DNA of 64,000 nucleotides, from the NCBI GenBank assembly GCA_026122225.1, contig JANEZZ010002201.1, forward strand, positions 1,240,001-1,304,000. Direction: 5' to 3'. This stretch comes from Heloderma charlesbogerti (lineage: Eukaryota; Chordata; Lepidosauria; Squamata; Helodermatidae). The notes beneath the pieces are model-generated. The model was not told where the DNA came from. It saw only the letters and a program-made list of their open reading frames with translations, and did no database searches. Shown piece after piece: positions 22,505 through 33,300 of this stretch (its first letter is position 1; every line of letters begins with the position of its first letter). Position numbers and translations under genes: made by a program.

Positions 22505-23368
22505 TAGGGATGTCAGAGAATTTCGCCATGAATCTCGGGGAGGCCGAATGCCAGCACATTCAGCCTCCCGAAATTGGTGGCAAAATGGTCTGCCACCCCC
22601 CCGCACCCCCCCAGGACGAGACTTACCTTGTGCGAATGTCCCTGGCGGTGGCGGATCCAGCGGCGGTTCGGCGGCAGCGGCCGGTCTTCCAACCAGCTGC
22701 CGCCACCGCCATTTTTTCCAAGTTAAAAAAAAACAACAACGTGATAGGCTACGTAAAGATTTAAGTAGCTTATCACGGCTAGATTTTTAAAAAACACCGT
22801 GATAGGCTACGTAAATGTTTACGTAGCCTATCACGGCTGAGTGAAAAAAGAAAAAAAAACTGTGCGTACGCAAATGGCAGCGCCCAAGGGTGCTGCCATT
22901 TGCATTCCTTATTTTGGCACGTGTAGTCTAGGTAAACATTTACGTACACTACGGCGAAAATAAGGGGAACGCTATTTGCGTTCCCCTTATTTTCACCCTA
23001 GTCTACGTAAATGTTTACATAGACTACACGTGCCAAAATAAGGAACGCAAAGGGCGCCGCCATTTGCGTACGCACAGGTTTTGTTTGTTTTTTTCACTCA
23101 GCCGTGATAGCGTACGTAAACATTTACGTAGCCTATCATGGCTGACTGTAGGGACGCAAACGGCGGCGGCTATGGCCGCCGCCATTTGCATCCCGGCCGG
23201 CCAGGATTCGTGGCGGGAGGGACGGGGCGCCTCCCCCCCAGCCAGAATTTTTTGGGGGAGGGATGGGACACCTCCCCCCCGGCCAGAATTTTGGGGGGAG
23301 GGACGGAGCGCCTCCCCCCCACCGCGAATCAAGTTTCGGTTCAGGTAAGGGACTTTTGTACATCCCTA
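22505..23368 (-). mobile_element. FB5: reference fold-back hAT-like element (864 bp)
   Basis: A perfect 8-bp duplication TGGAAAAG flanks it (22497-22504 and 23369-23376). TAGGGATG and CATCCCTA ends plus the 8-bp duplication place it in the hAT superfamily (known end rule YARNG). Five AT-core palindromes lie near 22739, 22797, 22917, 22990 and 23102. CpG-rich palindromes (GCAAATGGC...GCCATTTGC) lie between them. The whole middle, 22860-23075, folds about an axis near 22973, making a palindrome of palindromes. Outward CTTACCT is at 22622-22628 and AGGTAAG at 23343-23349. There is no coding potential beyond translations of palindromes. It is inserted in L2-B. Confidence 0.93.
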
Positions 23369-23539
23369 TGGAAAAGCGAAAAAGAGCCACCCCTTTTCTC
23401 TTTTCTATGGAAAAGGGAAAAAGAGCCACAAAGAGCCATTTGTCATCAAATCCCCTGATGGCCACAGCCAATGATGTCATATAGATATTAAATGGGATGG
23501 GGGACAAGTGGATCCCTGCTGATGGTTCCCTGAGGAACC

Positions 23540-24124
23540 TGTCACGTTCGTTCGTCCTCTCTCCCTTCGCAATCAACACACTCTCAGATACCAGGCTTCA
23601 AGGCTCACTGCTTTATTAGTTAACAACCAGGTTCTTTACAAATGCAAATTCTAGAAGACTCTCAGGCTACAAAGGAAACAACTACTCCACACAATTACAA
23701 ATAGCAATAGAGGAGCCAAAATTGAAGTAGAGATGTTGCTGGCAGATTGAACAAAAACATCCCGGCCAGATTAGCTTAGGGGGGATGCCCCTCCCTTACA
23801 AATGTGCCCTCCGATGTAGGCTGTCATGCATAGCCAAGCGGGTGGAGCATCTGAGCTCCACCTCTAACTTTTCCCGCTTTGCTCTGCAATGAACCCCAGC
23901 GTCCCTCAAGTCACGCTCCTTGCTCTCCCCCTACCCCGAGACCTGAGTTCTCATGGAGGAGGAAAGGGGGGGCTTCAGGTTGAGTCATCTGTGTGCCAAG
24001 CTCTTGAGAAGAAGGCCTTGCCATATCTGAGCTCACTAGGGAGGGAGCCTCCCCCAGTTCTGGCTGTCCCCATTCTGAGTCTGAGCTGCTAACTAGCTCC
24101 ACACACTCAGATTCATTCCTGACA
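23540..24124 (-). mobile_element. Solo LTR, reversed (585 bp)
   Basis: On the minus strand it starts TGTCAGG and ends GTGACA. The flanks GAACC and GAACA form a 5-bp duplication with one mismatch. The sense strand has AATAAAGCAGTGAGCC near its 3' end, a polyadenylation signal in the expected place. No internal region is present. It splits L2-B, whose reading resumes on both sides. A Ty3/gypsy origin is inferred from termini and layout. Confidence 0.8.
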
Positions 24125-24256
24125 GAACACCACAGCAGAACTGCGAAGGGGCTGAGCAGAAGGCACCCATTGTTACTTTCTGGAACCAGCTCTGGAGGTA
24201 GGAGTGGAACCACTGTAATACTGTGCCTCTAGTCCTAACTCACAGAGCAGTTGTGA

Positions 24257-24482
24257 GAGCCAGCGTGGTGTAGTGGCTAGAGTGTTGGACTGGGAGCCAG
24301 GAGATCTGGGTTCTAGTCCCCACTCAGCCATGGAAGCTCACTGGGTGACTTTGGGCCAGTCACAGACTCTGAGCCCAACCCACCTCACAGGGTTGTTGTT
24401 GTGAAGCTAAAATGGGGAGGAGAAGGCTTATGTATACCACCTTGAGTTCCTTCAGGAGGAAAAAAGGTGGCATATAAATACA
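24257..24482 (+). mobile_element. Sauria-type tRNA-derived SINE
   Basis: The head has the A-box-like GTGGCTAGAGTGTTGGACT and a B-box-like GGGTTCTAGTCCCC. The conserved middle (CTGGGTGACTTTGGGCCAGTC, CTCACAGGGTTGTTG) follows, then a CACCTTGAG...CATATAAATAC tail and AATC repeats. This arrangement is characteristic of the squamate Sauria SINE, which uses a BovB-like tail. It is inserted in L2-B. Confidence 0.92.
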
Positions 24483-24879
24483 ATCAATCAATCAAACAAT
24501 CAGCTCCAGAAGGATACCATGTTTGATGGTATCAAATGCTGCTGAGAGATTTCAAGGAGAATTAATAAGGTTGCACTCCCCCTGTCCCTCTCGCAATACA
24601 AGTCATCAATTGGGGTGACCAAATCCAGGCCTGAAGCCAGATTGAAATGAGGCTAGAAAGTTGTGGAAAGGGGGGGAGTGAGAAAATTAACCATTTTGCT
24701 CGTGTCAGGGAGCTGTGATGGGCACTGAAGGCCAGCCTGCTGCCTCCTTGCTTTCCACATTATTTTTAGACACTGATCGCAAATGGAGGTTTTTTATGCA
24801 GCCACAAGAACTCAAAGCTTACAAACATATTGTTGTATTGTAAGAATCCCAAAACACCAGAGAGACTTTAGTGATCACA

Positions 24880-25465
24880 CATTTCGAATGCGTCAACTTC
24901 AGTCTTGCATCAGTTATACACTGCAAGACAGCTCGCAAATGTTTGTCATGTTGTGCCAGGGTCTGTTCAAATACAAAGATGTCATCCAGATAGCACTGAA
25001 CTCCTGGCTGATTCATAAGGATTAGACACATTATCCTTGTAAGATGAAACAAGCCATCCTGAGTGATAAATGCTGTAAGGTCTCTACTATCCTCATGTAA
25101 TAAGACTTGATGATAAGTACTAGTCAAGGGTGGAGAATAATATCTGAGGGAGTGGGTGGCTATCAACTACCACTGCCTTGTCTGGCTCCCAGAAGTCCAC
25201 ACAAAGACGGATATCTTCAGTCTTCTTTTGGATCACAACAATTGAGGAAACCCACTCAGAAGAATTAGTAGCTTCAACGATATCATTCTACTAATTTTTT
25301 AAGTTCCTGTGATGCAGCGTCTCTCACAACAGATGGTACCCAGCATAATTTTTGTTGTACTGGCCTCACATTGTGTCTAATTTTAACTTTGTGAATGAAG
25401 GCCCTTGCACAGCCTAATGCTTTCTCTGTACTGTCAGCTATTATAGCTGCGAGCAATGCATGCAC
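24880..25465 (-). pseudogene. Gypsy reverse transcriptase fragment
   Basis: The sense reading has a block with VRDAASQELKKLVE (about 25290-25330), which is the region just before the catalytic palm. Further on come YHQVLL (about 25100), a T-FITQDGLFH block (about 25060), QCYLDDIFVF (about 24970) with the YLDD catalytic motif, and QHDKHL-AVL (about 24940). These are hallmarks of Ty3/gypsy reverse transcriptase. A stop lies between the two pieces and the domain ends abruptly at the LTR remnant. Confidence 0.85.
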
Positions 25466-25640
25466 TGCAGTATTGCTGGGTGGTATTGATTATTGAGGTG
25501 ATATTCCCATTAGTTCCCTCAGGTACAACATAGAACTCAGCTGCCACACAATTTGCCTCAAATGCTACTTTTGCTGATAGACAACAAAAAACTGGAATTG
25601 GATTCCTTAAGTAACTTCTGAGATGCACTTTGGGCACTGT
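25434..25640 (-). pseudogene. Gypsy protease-region fragment
   Basis: A 60-odd-codon reading includes an AAEFYVVPEG stretch that resembles the end of the gypsy aspartic protease. It lies just upstream (sense) of the reverse transcriptase piece. The catalytic Asp block is not seen, and the identification rests mainly on position. Confidence 0.5.
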
Positions 25641-26134
25641 TAAGTGGTGATCTAATGAAGTATTGCATATAAACAGACTGCAGAACTTGTATCTCGCATC
25701 AAATCAATGTCATGGGAATTCCTTTCTGCAGGGACACACACTGTAATAATGCATATAATCATTCTGCTCACTACAGTAGCTTAAGCAAGGTCTTCCACAC
25801 TTGAAACAGTAACTTCTGGTACAGCAATTTCACTTATAGATAGTTGAGGCTGGGCACCCCAGCATACCCTACAAAATGTCCTTTCCTTTTGCTCTGTACT
25901 CTGCACTGAGCCTCCCTTGCAGAGTAGTTAGCATAATTTACTGTATATTGTGTTGATCGACAATGATAACATTGTGTCTGTACCTGTTTAGTGGGCTGCA
26001 GGCAATATTTGCATCATCTTTAAACTTGTCCAAAGACCTTCAGATGGTTTGGAAAGGCTGAATTGCTTGCACTGGTTCTATCTTCCCTTGATCCATTAGC
26101 TTTGCCTCTGCAGTTTTTGGCTGGCTGGCCATTG

Positions 26135-26347
26135 TCATGGTTTTCTGCAAGGTACGTCAGTTTCTAGGAAGAAGCGTTCCCTGATGCAAGGCATCGCTGT
26201 CTTCTCCACCAACTGATCCTGAATCCTTTCCTCTGCCATATCCCCAAAATTACAAGTAACAACCATTTCCCTCAAAGCAGCAAAAGGTTGATCTGTGGTT
26301 TCTCCTTGCTTCTGTCCCTGCTGGCAAAATTTAGAGCATTCTGCCAC
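26135..26347 (-). pseudogene. Gypsy gag fragment
   Basis: A 70-codon minus-strand reading contains FAALREMVVTCNFGD, EERIQDQLVE and a PCIRERFFLE block. These resemble the capsid C-terminal region of vertebrate Ty3/gypsy elements. It sits between the LTR and the protease region, as expected for gag. Zinc knuckles are not visible in an intact frame. Confidence 0.7.
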
Positions 26348-26625
26348 AAGATTAGATTAGGCACCAAAAAGTTATTTGAAGCAGCCAAAACTGTCTCATA
26401 GTTAGTTATCATTCACAACAAGATGATAATTTTTTAGAAGATTCGCTGAGCTTCTGCTCCAAAGTAGTGCATCCTTCCTTGACTCTGGAAGGTCCTCATC
26501 ATGAACAGACAGCACAGCGATATCAAACATTTCAGATCCAAGACATAAATGGCTCACCCAAGCCTTGGAGGAAAGGTGGTGGTGGAGTCAAAGGTAGAAG
26601 AGCCATCCCACTTTCATCACCAAAT

Positions 26626-26802
26626 TGTTGTCTTGTAAGAACTCCAAAACACCAGAGACCAATACTTGAAAGTGTCTTTATTCCAGACCTTCACTAAAAC
26701 TGAAATTAAAATGAACACTGTCACTCTTGCAGTACCCTGACTCTTCACTTCACTTCCTCTTCCTCCCAGCTACTTTTCATGCCTCTGCTACAACTCCCAA
26801 CA
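26626..26802 (-). repeat. 177-bp gypsy LTR
   Basis: On the sense strand it runs from TGTTGGGAG to CAAGACAACA, with an AATAAAGACAC polyadenylation signal about 65 bp before the 3' end. Its last 45 bp recur at 24831-24875 with a few differences, which supports the LTR call. Confidence 0.75.
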
Positions 26803-26849
26803 AGTAATTTACCTATCACAATACCATGCTTGTACCATGGATTTCCCGG

Positions 26850-27208
26850 CAGCGGTGTGACAGAGCCAGGGCTCACAGGGACACAGCACCAGCACTTCTG
26901 GATTAGCAGGGACACTTACGTCATCTGCCACCTTCCTCAGAATTCCCTTTGAGCTTAGCTGCCATTCTCACAGTAGCTGGGGGAAATGGATTTTCCCAGC
27001 AACAACATATTTTTCCCTGCTGTGTAATGGAAAGTATTTTGGAGTGGCTTCATCTTGAATGAGCAATTAAGACCTATTAGTTTTACAAAAGACCTGCTCT
27101 TAATGGAAATAAAACCCTGAATTCTAGCACTCTGCTGGGGGGGGGGCCGTAGCTATGGGGACTATCGTGATGAGCAGCTTAACGTCAACATTTACCACTG
27201 CTCCACTG
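26850..27208. mobile_element. hAT MITE with CAGTGGTGTAG ends, copy 1
   Basis: It begins CAGCGGTGTGACAG and ends CTCCACTG. The blocks CAGGGCTCACAGGGAC, TTAGCTGC, CAGCAACA, GCAATTAAGACC and TTTACAAAAG appear in the same order in copy 2 at 63449. The flanks TTTCCCGG and TTCTCAGG agree at 5 of 8 positions, so the age is considerable. Confidence 0.65.
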
Positions 27209-27217
27209 TTCTCAGGA

Positions 27218-27302
27218 TGTCCATTTCTGTCTACTTAGAGGTAAGCCTCATTAAGTTCAATAGAGCTTACTCCTAGGTAAGTGTGTGTAGGATTGCAGCC
27301 AT
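27218..27302. mobile_element. Short palindromic MITE, CAATCCTAT type
   Basis: The hairpin AGGTAAGCCTCATTAAGTTC against its inverted partner AATAGAGCTTACTCC is followed by GTAGGATTGCAGCC at the right end. Confidence 0.6.
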
Positions 27303-27316
27303 AATTATGTAGGCAG

Positions 27317-27897
27317 TAGGGATGGTGGAGAATTCTGCCACGGACTCCAGTGAGGCCAGATTCTTTAGAATCTGCCCCCCCCCGGAGTCCCTGGAGGAAC
27401 AGAGCAATCCCCCTGCCACCCCGCAAAGTCCCCGCGGACTGGATCCTACCTGCCTCCGGTGGTCCGGATCCGGCCGCTGCTGGCCGCTGCTCCAGTGCGC
27501 GGCCACTAACGGCGTCCTGCGTAGGGGACGCCATTTGCGTTGCTGCTGTAGCCGTGATAGGCTACGTAAATATTTACGAAGCCTATCACAGCTAAAGCAG
27601 GGACGCAAATGGCGTAGCCGACATAAATATTTACGTAGCCTATCATGGCTACAGCAGCGACGCAAATGGCATCCCCTATGCAGGATGCCATTTGCGTCCG
27701 CAGCAGCCCAGCTGCAGATCGGCCCGGCCGGCAGCTCTGTGGACACACCACGGAGTGGAGCCAGCCGGGGAGGATTCCGGGGGAGAGGAACAGATAGCCT
27801 TCCCCCCCGTCAAGGATTCCAGGGGGAAGACTGGATCGCCTCCCCCGCCCCCGTGGACCCCAGCGCAGCAAGGTAAGTGGGGTTTCATATACCCCTA
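27317..27897 (-). mobile_element. FB6: fold-back hAT-like element (581 bp)
   Basis: A perfect 8-bp duplication GTAGGCAG flanks it (27309-27316 and 27898-27905). The B end is on the left with the GGATTC/GAATC hairpin type, and the A end reads TACCCCTA. There is one full AT-core module near 27551-27594 and a half module near 27620-27652. CpG-rich arms have GGCATCCCCTATGCAGGATGCC loops, as in FB10. AGGTAAG is at 27871-27877, while the left motif is mutated to CCTACCT. Confidence 0.92.
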
Positions 27898-27905
27898 GTA
27901 GGCAG

Positions 27906-28827
27906 AATATAATTCTGACCAACTACATTTCCACATAAGCTGTTAAAATAAACTCAGTACCTGAATGAATGTGAGTACATAGTACTTATACAAACACTGC
28001 TGGCAATTCGCAACCAGTGATATGTGTTTCTGAGAGAATATCTTTAGAGAAAGAGGTGGAGATAGAAAGGGATTCACTTCCCCACTGGTTTAGGGCTTTA
28101 TTTCAAGGAACAAGAAGTAGTGTCAAATCTGGAACAGAGTGGACCTGAAGTCAATAAACTCAGGAGGCAGTAAATGAAGATTAAAGCTTTCTTTATCCAG
28201 GGCTGGCTACAATATGCTTTTTGTTAAGGTCTCTAATAATGTAATTATAGCAACACTGCATATAGGACAGGAAGATGAAGTAGAATTATTACTTCATTCT
28301 CATTGTTGTGTAAGGTGGTGGGCAAGGAGCAGTTGGACTAGTTTTACATTCTGTTTGAAGATTAAAGCTTGGGAGGTATAAAATGATGCACATTCTTACC
28401 TTTTCTTCTCCATCTATTCAAGACAAAAAGCATCATTATTGAAGAGATAGTTGGTCAGATGTTGCAGAGAAAAAAAAGAAAGAGAGAGAGAGACAGACTT
28501 TATTGGGGAAAGGATATAAATGTTCTTTAAAAAAAATAAAAAAATAAAGCATGATTCTGACCATTTACAGCCTTCACATGGAGAAAGAGAGAGAAACGCA
28601 TTTTTTTCATTTCCTCCCTATTTGCTTTTTCTCTTCATATTTTTTGTGTTTCTTTCCTCTTATCAAGTCAAACAAGAAGTTAGACTTGCAGAGCAAAAGT
28701 GGGGACAATCAGCAATATGGTGAAGAGGTTAATTTATTATAGAATCCATAAATCCTTCCATCCTGATCAGCAAGGGAGTTCGGCACACGGAAGCTGATTT
28801 CTTTACACCATTTCCTTGCTGCACACA
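27906..28827. other. No recognised gene
   Basis: AT-rich with A and GA runs near 28470-28550. No supported exon or transposon end. Confidence 0.4.
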
Positions 28828-29702
28828 TAGGGGTTTATCACACTGAGCTTTTATCCTGCTATTGAGATGGCTCTCTCTCAGATGTTTGTGGGCTCTTTAG
28901 ATGACGCCCTCACCCTCCAGGGTGTCTCCCGCCATTTCCTCCAGCCTATCTCATCTTTCCCCCAAACACAAAAAAATGGGGTATTTTTTCCAGCCCACAG
29001 AACAGGAGCGCCATGACCTCCCTGTGAAATTCTCCAATAGCAGAAGAAACCACTGTGTCTGCCTGCTGTGGGGGTTTGTTTTCAGTTGCTGGGGGCGCAG
29101 TCAGGTTGAGACTTGACAGGAGCGAGAGCAAGAATCGCCTGCAGATTGCGTCTCCTGCCTCTGCATTTCTCAACTGGAGGGAAAAGAGGGTAAAATGCCT
29201 CCCTGCAATGAAGGGAGACACACCTGATCCCCCACCCCACCAAGCTCAGAAGCAACGTCCTCTGTTGTTTCAGAGCACCCTATTAAGTTCAATGGGGCTG
29301 GCTCCCAAGTAAGCATGCTGAGGGTTACAGACTTACAGGGTGATCTTATGTCTACTCAGAAGTAAGTCCCATTGAGTTCAGTGGGGCTTACTCCCACATA
29401 AGTGTACCAAGGGTTGCAGACGTATGGCACAATCTTACATGTTATGTCTACTCAGAAGCAAGTCAGAGGTTTCCTGGGGGCTGCGAGAAAAGAGAACAGC
29501 AGAAGTTCAGCTACCAAAACAAAACTCCCCCCCCCCCGGCCACTTTGCACACATGCCAGGGAGGGAGGGAGGCACTCCCTCAGTTCAAACCACGTGGCTG
29601 CCATTTAAAGAAGCCCTTCCTAATCCTGCAAAGAAACCGAAAGCAGGAAGCTCCGGAAAAGATGTGGGGTTTTGCGGGGGTTTTGCTTAATGTAGAAACA
29701 CC
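28828..29702. mobile_element. Second copy of the TTTTATCCTGC repeat, with insertions
   Basis: The left block CTTTTATCCTGCTATTGAGA and the right block CTAATCCTGCAAAGAAACC followed by a GCAGGAAGCTCCGG stretch match those at 9780 and 10057. The interior is longer, partly because CAATCCTAT-type palindromes (29270-29462) lie inside it. The boundaries are approximate. Confidence 0.4.
29270..29462. repeat. Two or three CAATCCTAT-type palindromes in a row
   Basis: Hairpins of the form AGTAAGTCCCATTGAGTTCA with an inverted partner GGGGCTTACTCCC occur at 29340-29400. Degenerate neighbours lie at 29278-29330 and 29425-29462. This is a cluster of one MITE type. Confidence 0.55.
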
Positions 29703-31045
29703 CATAGATTGGGTGTGTATGTATATGTAGATTTGATCCACATAGTGGACACAAGGTATCCCATACAATCCCATCCACACTGCATGCTGTGGATCTGTAT
29801 GTGCATTCTTATTTGTGTTTAGTGCACATCCACCCCAGTGCAGATGGGTTATTGGTTTCCCTTGGGAGTCCCGCCATCTCAAATGGCCAAGATGGAAGAT
29901 GATAGGAGGAAGAAGGAAATAGTGTGGTTGTGCTCTGAGGTAGGCATAGGAAGCGGGATCTGGGATAGGTGCAATGGGGAAAGAGTGTGGTTGCAGGTTA
30001 GGACTGTGTAAGAGAGAAAGGCAGCAGGGTCATCTTTCAGAGAGAACATTCTTCCATGATGTGTTGGTGAGGGGCAGGGTGGGGATACTGTGTGTACAGA
30101 TATTTATTCACCAAAGTCGTGGCTGCAAAGCTCTAGTGCCTGACTCTGAAGCAGCACTTAAGAAACTGTTTCCCCCATAAGGCTTTTATGTGTTGCCTCA
30201 GAACTGATGGATAGAGCATGAGTAACAACATGTATCACACACAGGGCCAGGTGAGTACGCTGCAGGGCAGGGGGAGAAAAAGGGCTCTGTGGAATCCTAC
30301 AGGGGTTCAATAGTGCTGTCAGCTCACACTAGGGCAGATTATCTCCAAAATGCGTTCTTTGTGAGCAGGGATATAATAAAGACCACTATACAATAACAGA
30401 CCCATTCAGAATAAAGGATCAGTCTGTTTGATATCTGTTGTTCTGTTATTTTCTTTTCAGCCCCTTCTCAGGGTTATTACCTACTTGAGAAATAAAAGGG
30501 GATTGAATTGTGAGAAAATCATTTGGCTTTCCTTGACCCCTGGCTATTTTTAACTGATGTGATCACTTTTCCATGGTCAAGAATTCCCACAACTCTCCTG
30601 TAGGAGACCTCTAGGAGATAAATTTCTCCTAGATGTGATGTTGTCACAGTGATGTTTTAATTTCCTATATGTATATATAAGTGCTATTCCTAGTGAATAT
30701 ATTGTCAGAGATGTCCTATCTTGTTTGGAAAACTGTAAAATATAATTTGAAAAAAATATCACTGGGAAATATATGACTTCTGGTTATATGTCCATTATAA
30801 AAGTTTCTTTATCTTACCATTTCCAATGCAAAGTAGGTTGTCCTAAAAGCAGCAGTATCTTGTTCACTCTGGCTCAAACCAGTTACTACACAGAGTTCTG
30901 TGGTTCTTTCTTCTACATAAATAACAACATCATTTGTGCTAGTGGATCGACACAGTTGGATACTGGCCAATGTTATTTGAAACTTTGTGGTCTCTTTTCT
31001 TTTTGGGTTACCCACTCCACATCTAATAGCCAACGCCCACACCAC
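29703..31045. other. No recognised gene or repeat
   Basis: I see no supported feature; AT-rich from about 30540 to 30990. Confidence 0.4.
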
Positions 31046-31050
31046 CTAAT

Positions 31051-31405
31051 GGTGCAATCCTATCCAGATAGGCGGACGCCTCCAAACTTGGAAGTGACTG
31101 TCTATCCAAAGCAGGGCAGAAGAAGCATGGAGGGGATCGTTTCCTCCATGCTTCTCCTGCCCTGCATTTCTGGCTAGACAGCTGATTGCAGCTGTCTAGC
31201 CATGGGAGGGCAGAGCGGGGAAGGAGGCTGCTGTACGGCACATAGAATGTGTCATACAGGTATTTCTGTCTTCCCCGCCCCAGAACGTCCCCAGCCATCC
31301 CCCTTTTTGGCCTCTCCGCACTCCTCTTGCGGATCGCGGGCTCCGAGGTCAGTTTCTGGATAACATGGCCGTCTAGCTGCTGCCTAGCAGCCATAGGATT
31401 GCTCC
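31051..31405. mobile_element. Long CAATCCTAT MITE, copy 1
   Basis: GGTGCAATCCTAT at the left is matched in inverted orientation by ATAGGATTGCTCC at the right. The outside bases are CTAA(T) and TTAA, so a TTAA target is possible. Internal hairpins include GGCTAGACAGCTG/CAGCTGTCTAGCC (31172-31201) and CATGGAGG/CCTCCATG. The same internal blocks recur at 37310-38144. Confidence 0.65.
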
Positions 31406-31409
31406 TTAA

Positions 31410-32049
31410 GGTAGATATCGGAGACGCAGAGAGCTTTAAGATTGGTTTGGTGGAGGCAACCAGAGGAAAAAAAGATTTCTACTTGGTGGCAGCAGAAAAG
31501 GCCACAGATAGGGATGGGCAAAAAGGAGTGAAGGCACACTATGTTGCCTGTTTCCCCTACTGCTCATGGAACAGGGTGTTGGTGGTCTGTGACACTTGTG
31601 GGACAGGTAACAGCGCAACTCCAATTAGCTGTAATAAGATTTGAACTGTGGAAGATAATTTCACAGGCATGATTACGCCATGCAGTGCCCTCATTGTGAA
31701 AATAACAGAGGGCTTAAGCAAGATTACTTGTCTCATCTGGCTTCTTTCAGGGACTTCCTAGTTCTTAAGAAACTAATTTCGACAGAGATGTAACACAATT
31801 AACGTGGCTGGCCTGATGTCTCAGCTCTACCCTGAGTAGAACAGAAAATCAGGCATCCTGAGATCTCTGAATTACAGATGCAATGTTGAAAAGATATATT
31901 TACTGCCAAATGAAAAAAAAGGGTGTGGTAGATTGGGACACAGCTGTGCGGGAAAACATGGTGCACACAATATTAAAAGGAGGTGAATTAATAATAACAA
32001 TACGTAGCATTCATGTAGAACATTTCTAGTGCTTAAAGTTATTCCTCTT
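31410..32049. other. No recognised gene or repeat
   Basis: Nothing supportable found. Confidence 0.35.
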
Positions 32050-32464
32050 CTCAGGTCCAAACTACATGTTGGGCTAATTGCCTAGGGAAGTATTCAACGG
32101 GGCACTCACATCCCCGCCGATTCTTTTCTGCCCCTCTGATTCCGTTGCACAAAGATGGGTCCTGCCGACTGCATTGCGCAAGCGAGACCCACTGCGTATG
32201 CCAGGGCGATTTAGTGCTTCCTAGAGAAAGCTCCCAAACAAGCTGAAACGCTCATTTCTGGAAGGAGACTGGTCAGCAGAGCTCCCTTATGTGAGCTCCA
32301 CCAACCTGCCTCCTTCCAGAAATGAGCATTTCCACTCATTTCCAGTTTTTCCAGAAGCACCTAAGTGCCATTGTGCAATGGTGGGGGCCGCTTGCCTGCA
32401 CAATGCAACCGGTGGGGTGGGAAAGAATAGGTGGGGGCAAAAGTGCCCCCTTGGATGCTGCCCT
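32050..32464. repeat. Fold-back block with an 18-bp perfect stem
   Basis: GCTCATTTCTGGAAGGAG (32250-32267) pairs perfectly with 32310-32327 across a 42-base loop. Weaker inverted similarity extends outward, with AAACTACA-like blocks near 32058 and the right side near 32470. It is probably the core of a MITE whose ends are uncertain. Confidence 0.45.
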
Positions 32465-32766
32465 TAGTGTGTAGCTGAGGTTTGTCTTACTTTTTACTCT
32501 TGTGTAAATGCCTCAGAAAGAGAGGATTAAACTCTCCTCCGCATCTGGTTTTCTCAAAATCCGGCCTGCGGGGGGGGGGGGGATTTAAAAAAGCTCAATT
32601 GACTCCAATGGAGACTTTAAAAAACACTCCCCCCTCAATGGAGTGGGGGAGGGGATTTCAAGAAAAATTAGGGGTAAAGTTTAATTCTGCCCTCTTGGAG
32701 TGCCATGGTCCAAATCTGAATCAAGGCTTACAAACATACAAGAGTACAAGCCTCAGCTACACACTA
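32465..32766. mobile_element. Candidate MITE with TAGTGTGTAGCTGAGG ends
   Basis: TAGTGTGTAGCTGAGG at 32465 is matched exactly in inverted orientation by CCTCAGCTACACACTA ending at 32766. ACTCTTGT blocks just inside are also inverted. The inside has a G run at 32569-32582. No target duplication was found. Confidence 0.6.
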
Positions 32767-32889
32767 CACAATTAGCATAACATGTACTATGGCTCTTAAT
32801 AACCCTTATAATAACCCTGACAGGAAAGGAGGTATTATTATAACTATGTTGCATATCTACCAACCCAGAACCTAAGATAATCATCTGAG

Positions 32890-33300
32890 AGCAGGGGCAT
32901 CACCCAGGTGCCCCTGCCAAATGAAGCAAGGCCACAGTTGGCCACAAGAGAGAGGGCCTTTTCACCAATGGCACCTCATGTGTGGAATGCCCACTCCAGA
33001 GATGTTCATCTGCTACCTATGTTATGGTCTTTTCAGTGCCCAGTGAAGACCTTTTTATTCTCCCAGGGATTTAAAGCAGTTCTTAATGGTTTTAGATCAT
33101 AGCACTTTTATTTTGCTGCTGGTTTTACTTCGGGTTTATAAGTTGTAGTGTTTTTACTCTTGACTGTTGTCTTTATGTTGGTTTTATTATGTGCTGTTTT
33201 TATTCATTGTTTTATTGTTTTTTTATTTTTTAAATGTATTTTACACTGCACAGAGAATGTGAGTTATTGCTATTGGGCAGTTCAAAAGTACAATGAATGA
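32890..33300 (+). mobile_element. L2-C: L2 LINE 3' end
   Basis: The piece 32908-33102 reads RERAFSPMAPHVWNA near its start, the conserved C-terminal block of L2-like polymerases (compare the WN-LP block of L2-A). A T-rich 3' UTR and a GGGCAGTTCAAAAGTA tail with GAATGAA repeats follow. It is 5'-truncated. Confidence 0.65.

Larger units (their letters stand above)
20705..24670 (-). mobile_element. L2-B: reversed L2 LINE carrying four insertions
   Basis: Minus-strand fragments appear in the order expected for L2. The SGFRPG block lies near 24640 and the SAAFDTI block near 24530. The GLEAQ block lies near 24215 and the FNIYMTSL region near 23480. A WMRANKLKVNP block lies near 22440 and an LWKFLP block near 21010. 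The 3' tail with CAACAA repeats is near 20780. Between them sit FB4, FB5, a solo LTR and a SINE. About 0.4 kb of L2 is missing at the FB4 site, apparently an older internal deletion. The polymerase frame is broken. Confidence 0.8.
24831..26802 (-). mobile_element. Decayed Ty3/gypsy LTR retrotransposon with internal deletion
   Basis: On the minus strand the order is a 177-bp LTR (26626-26802), a leader, a gag fragment, a protease-region fragment, part of the reverse transcriptase, then directly about 45 bp matching the 3' end of the LTR (24831-24875). The rest of pol, including integrase, and most of the 3' LTR are absent. Frames contain many stops. No matching target duplication is visible (CATAT versus AGTAA), as expected after deletion at one end. 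Confidence 0.8.

Noticed and set aside
24257..24330. tRNA gene
   Set aside because: The tRNA-like head does not form a full cloverleaf and is followed by the body and tail of a Sauria SINE.
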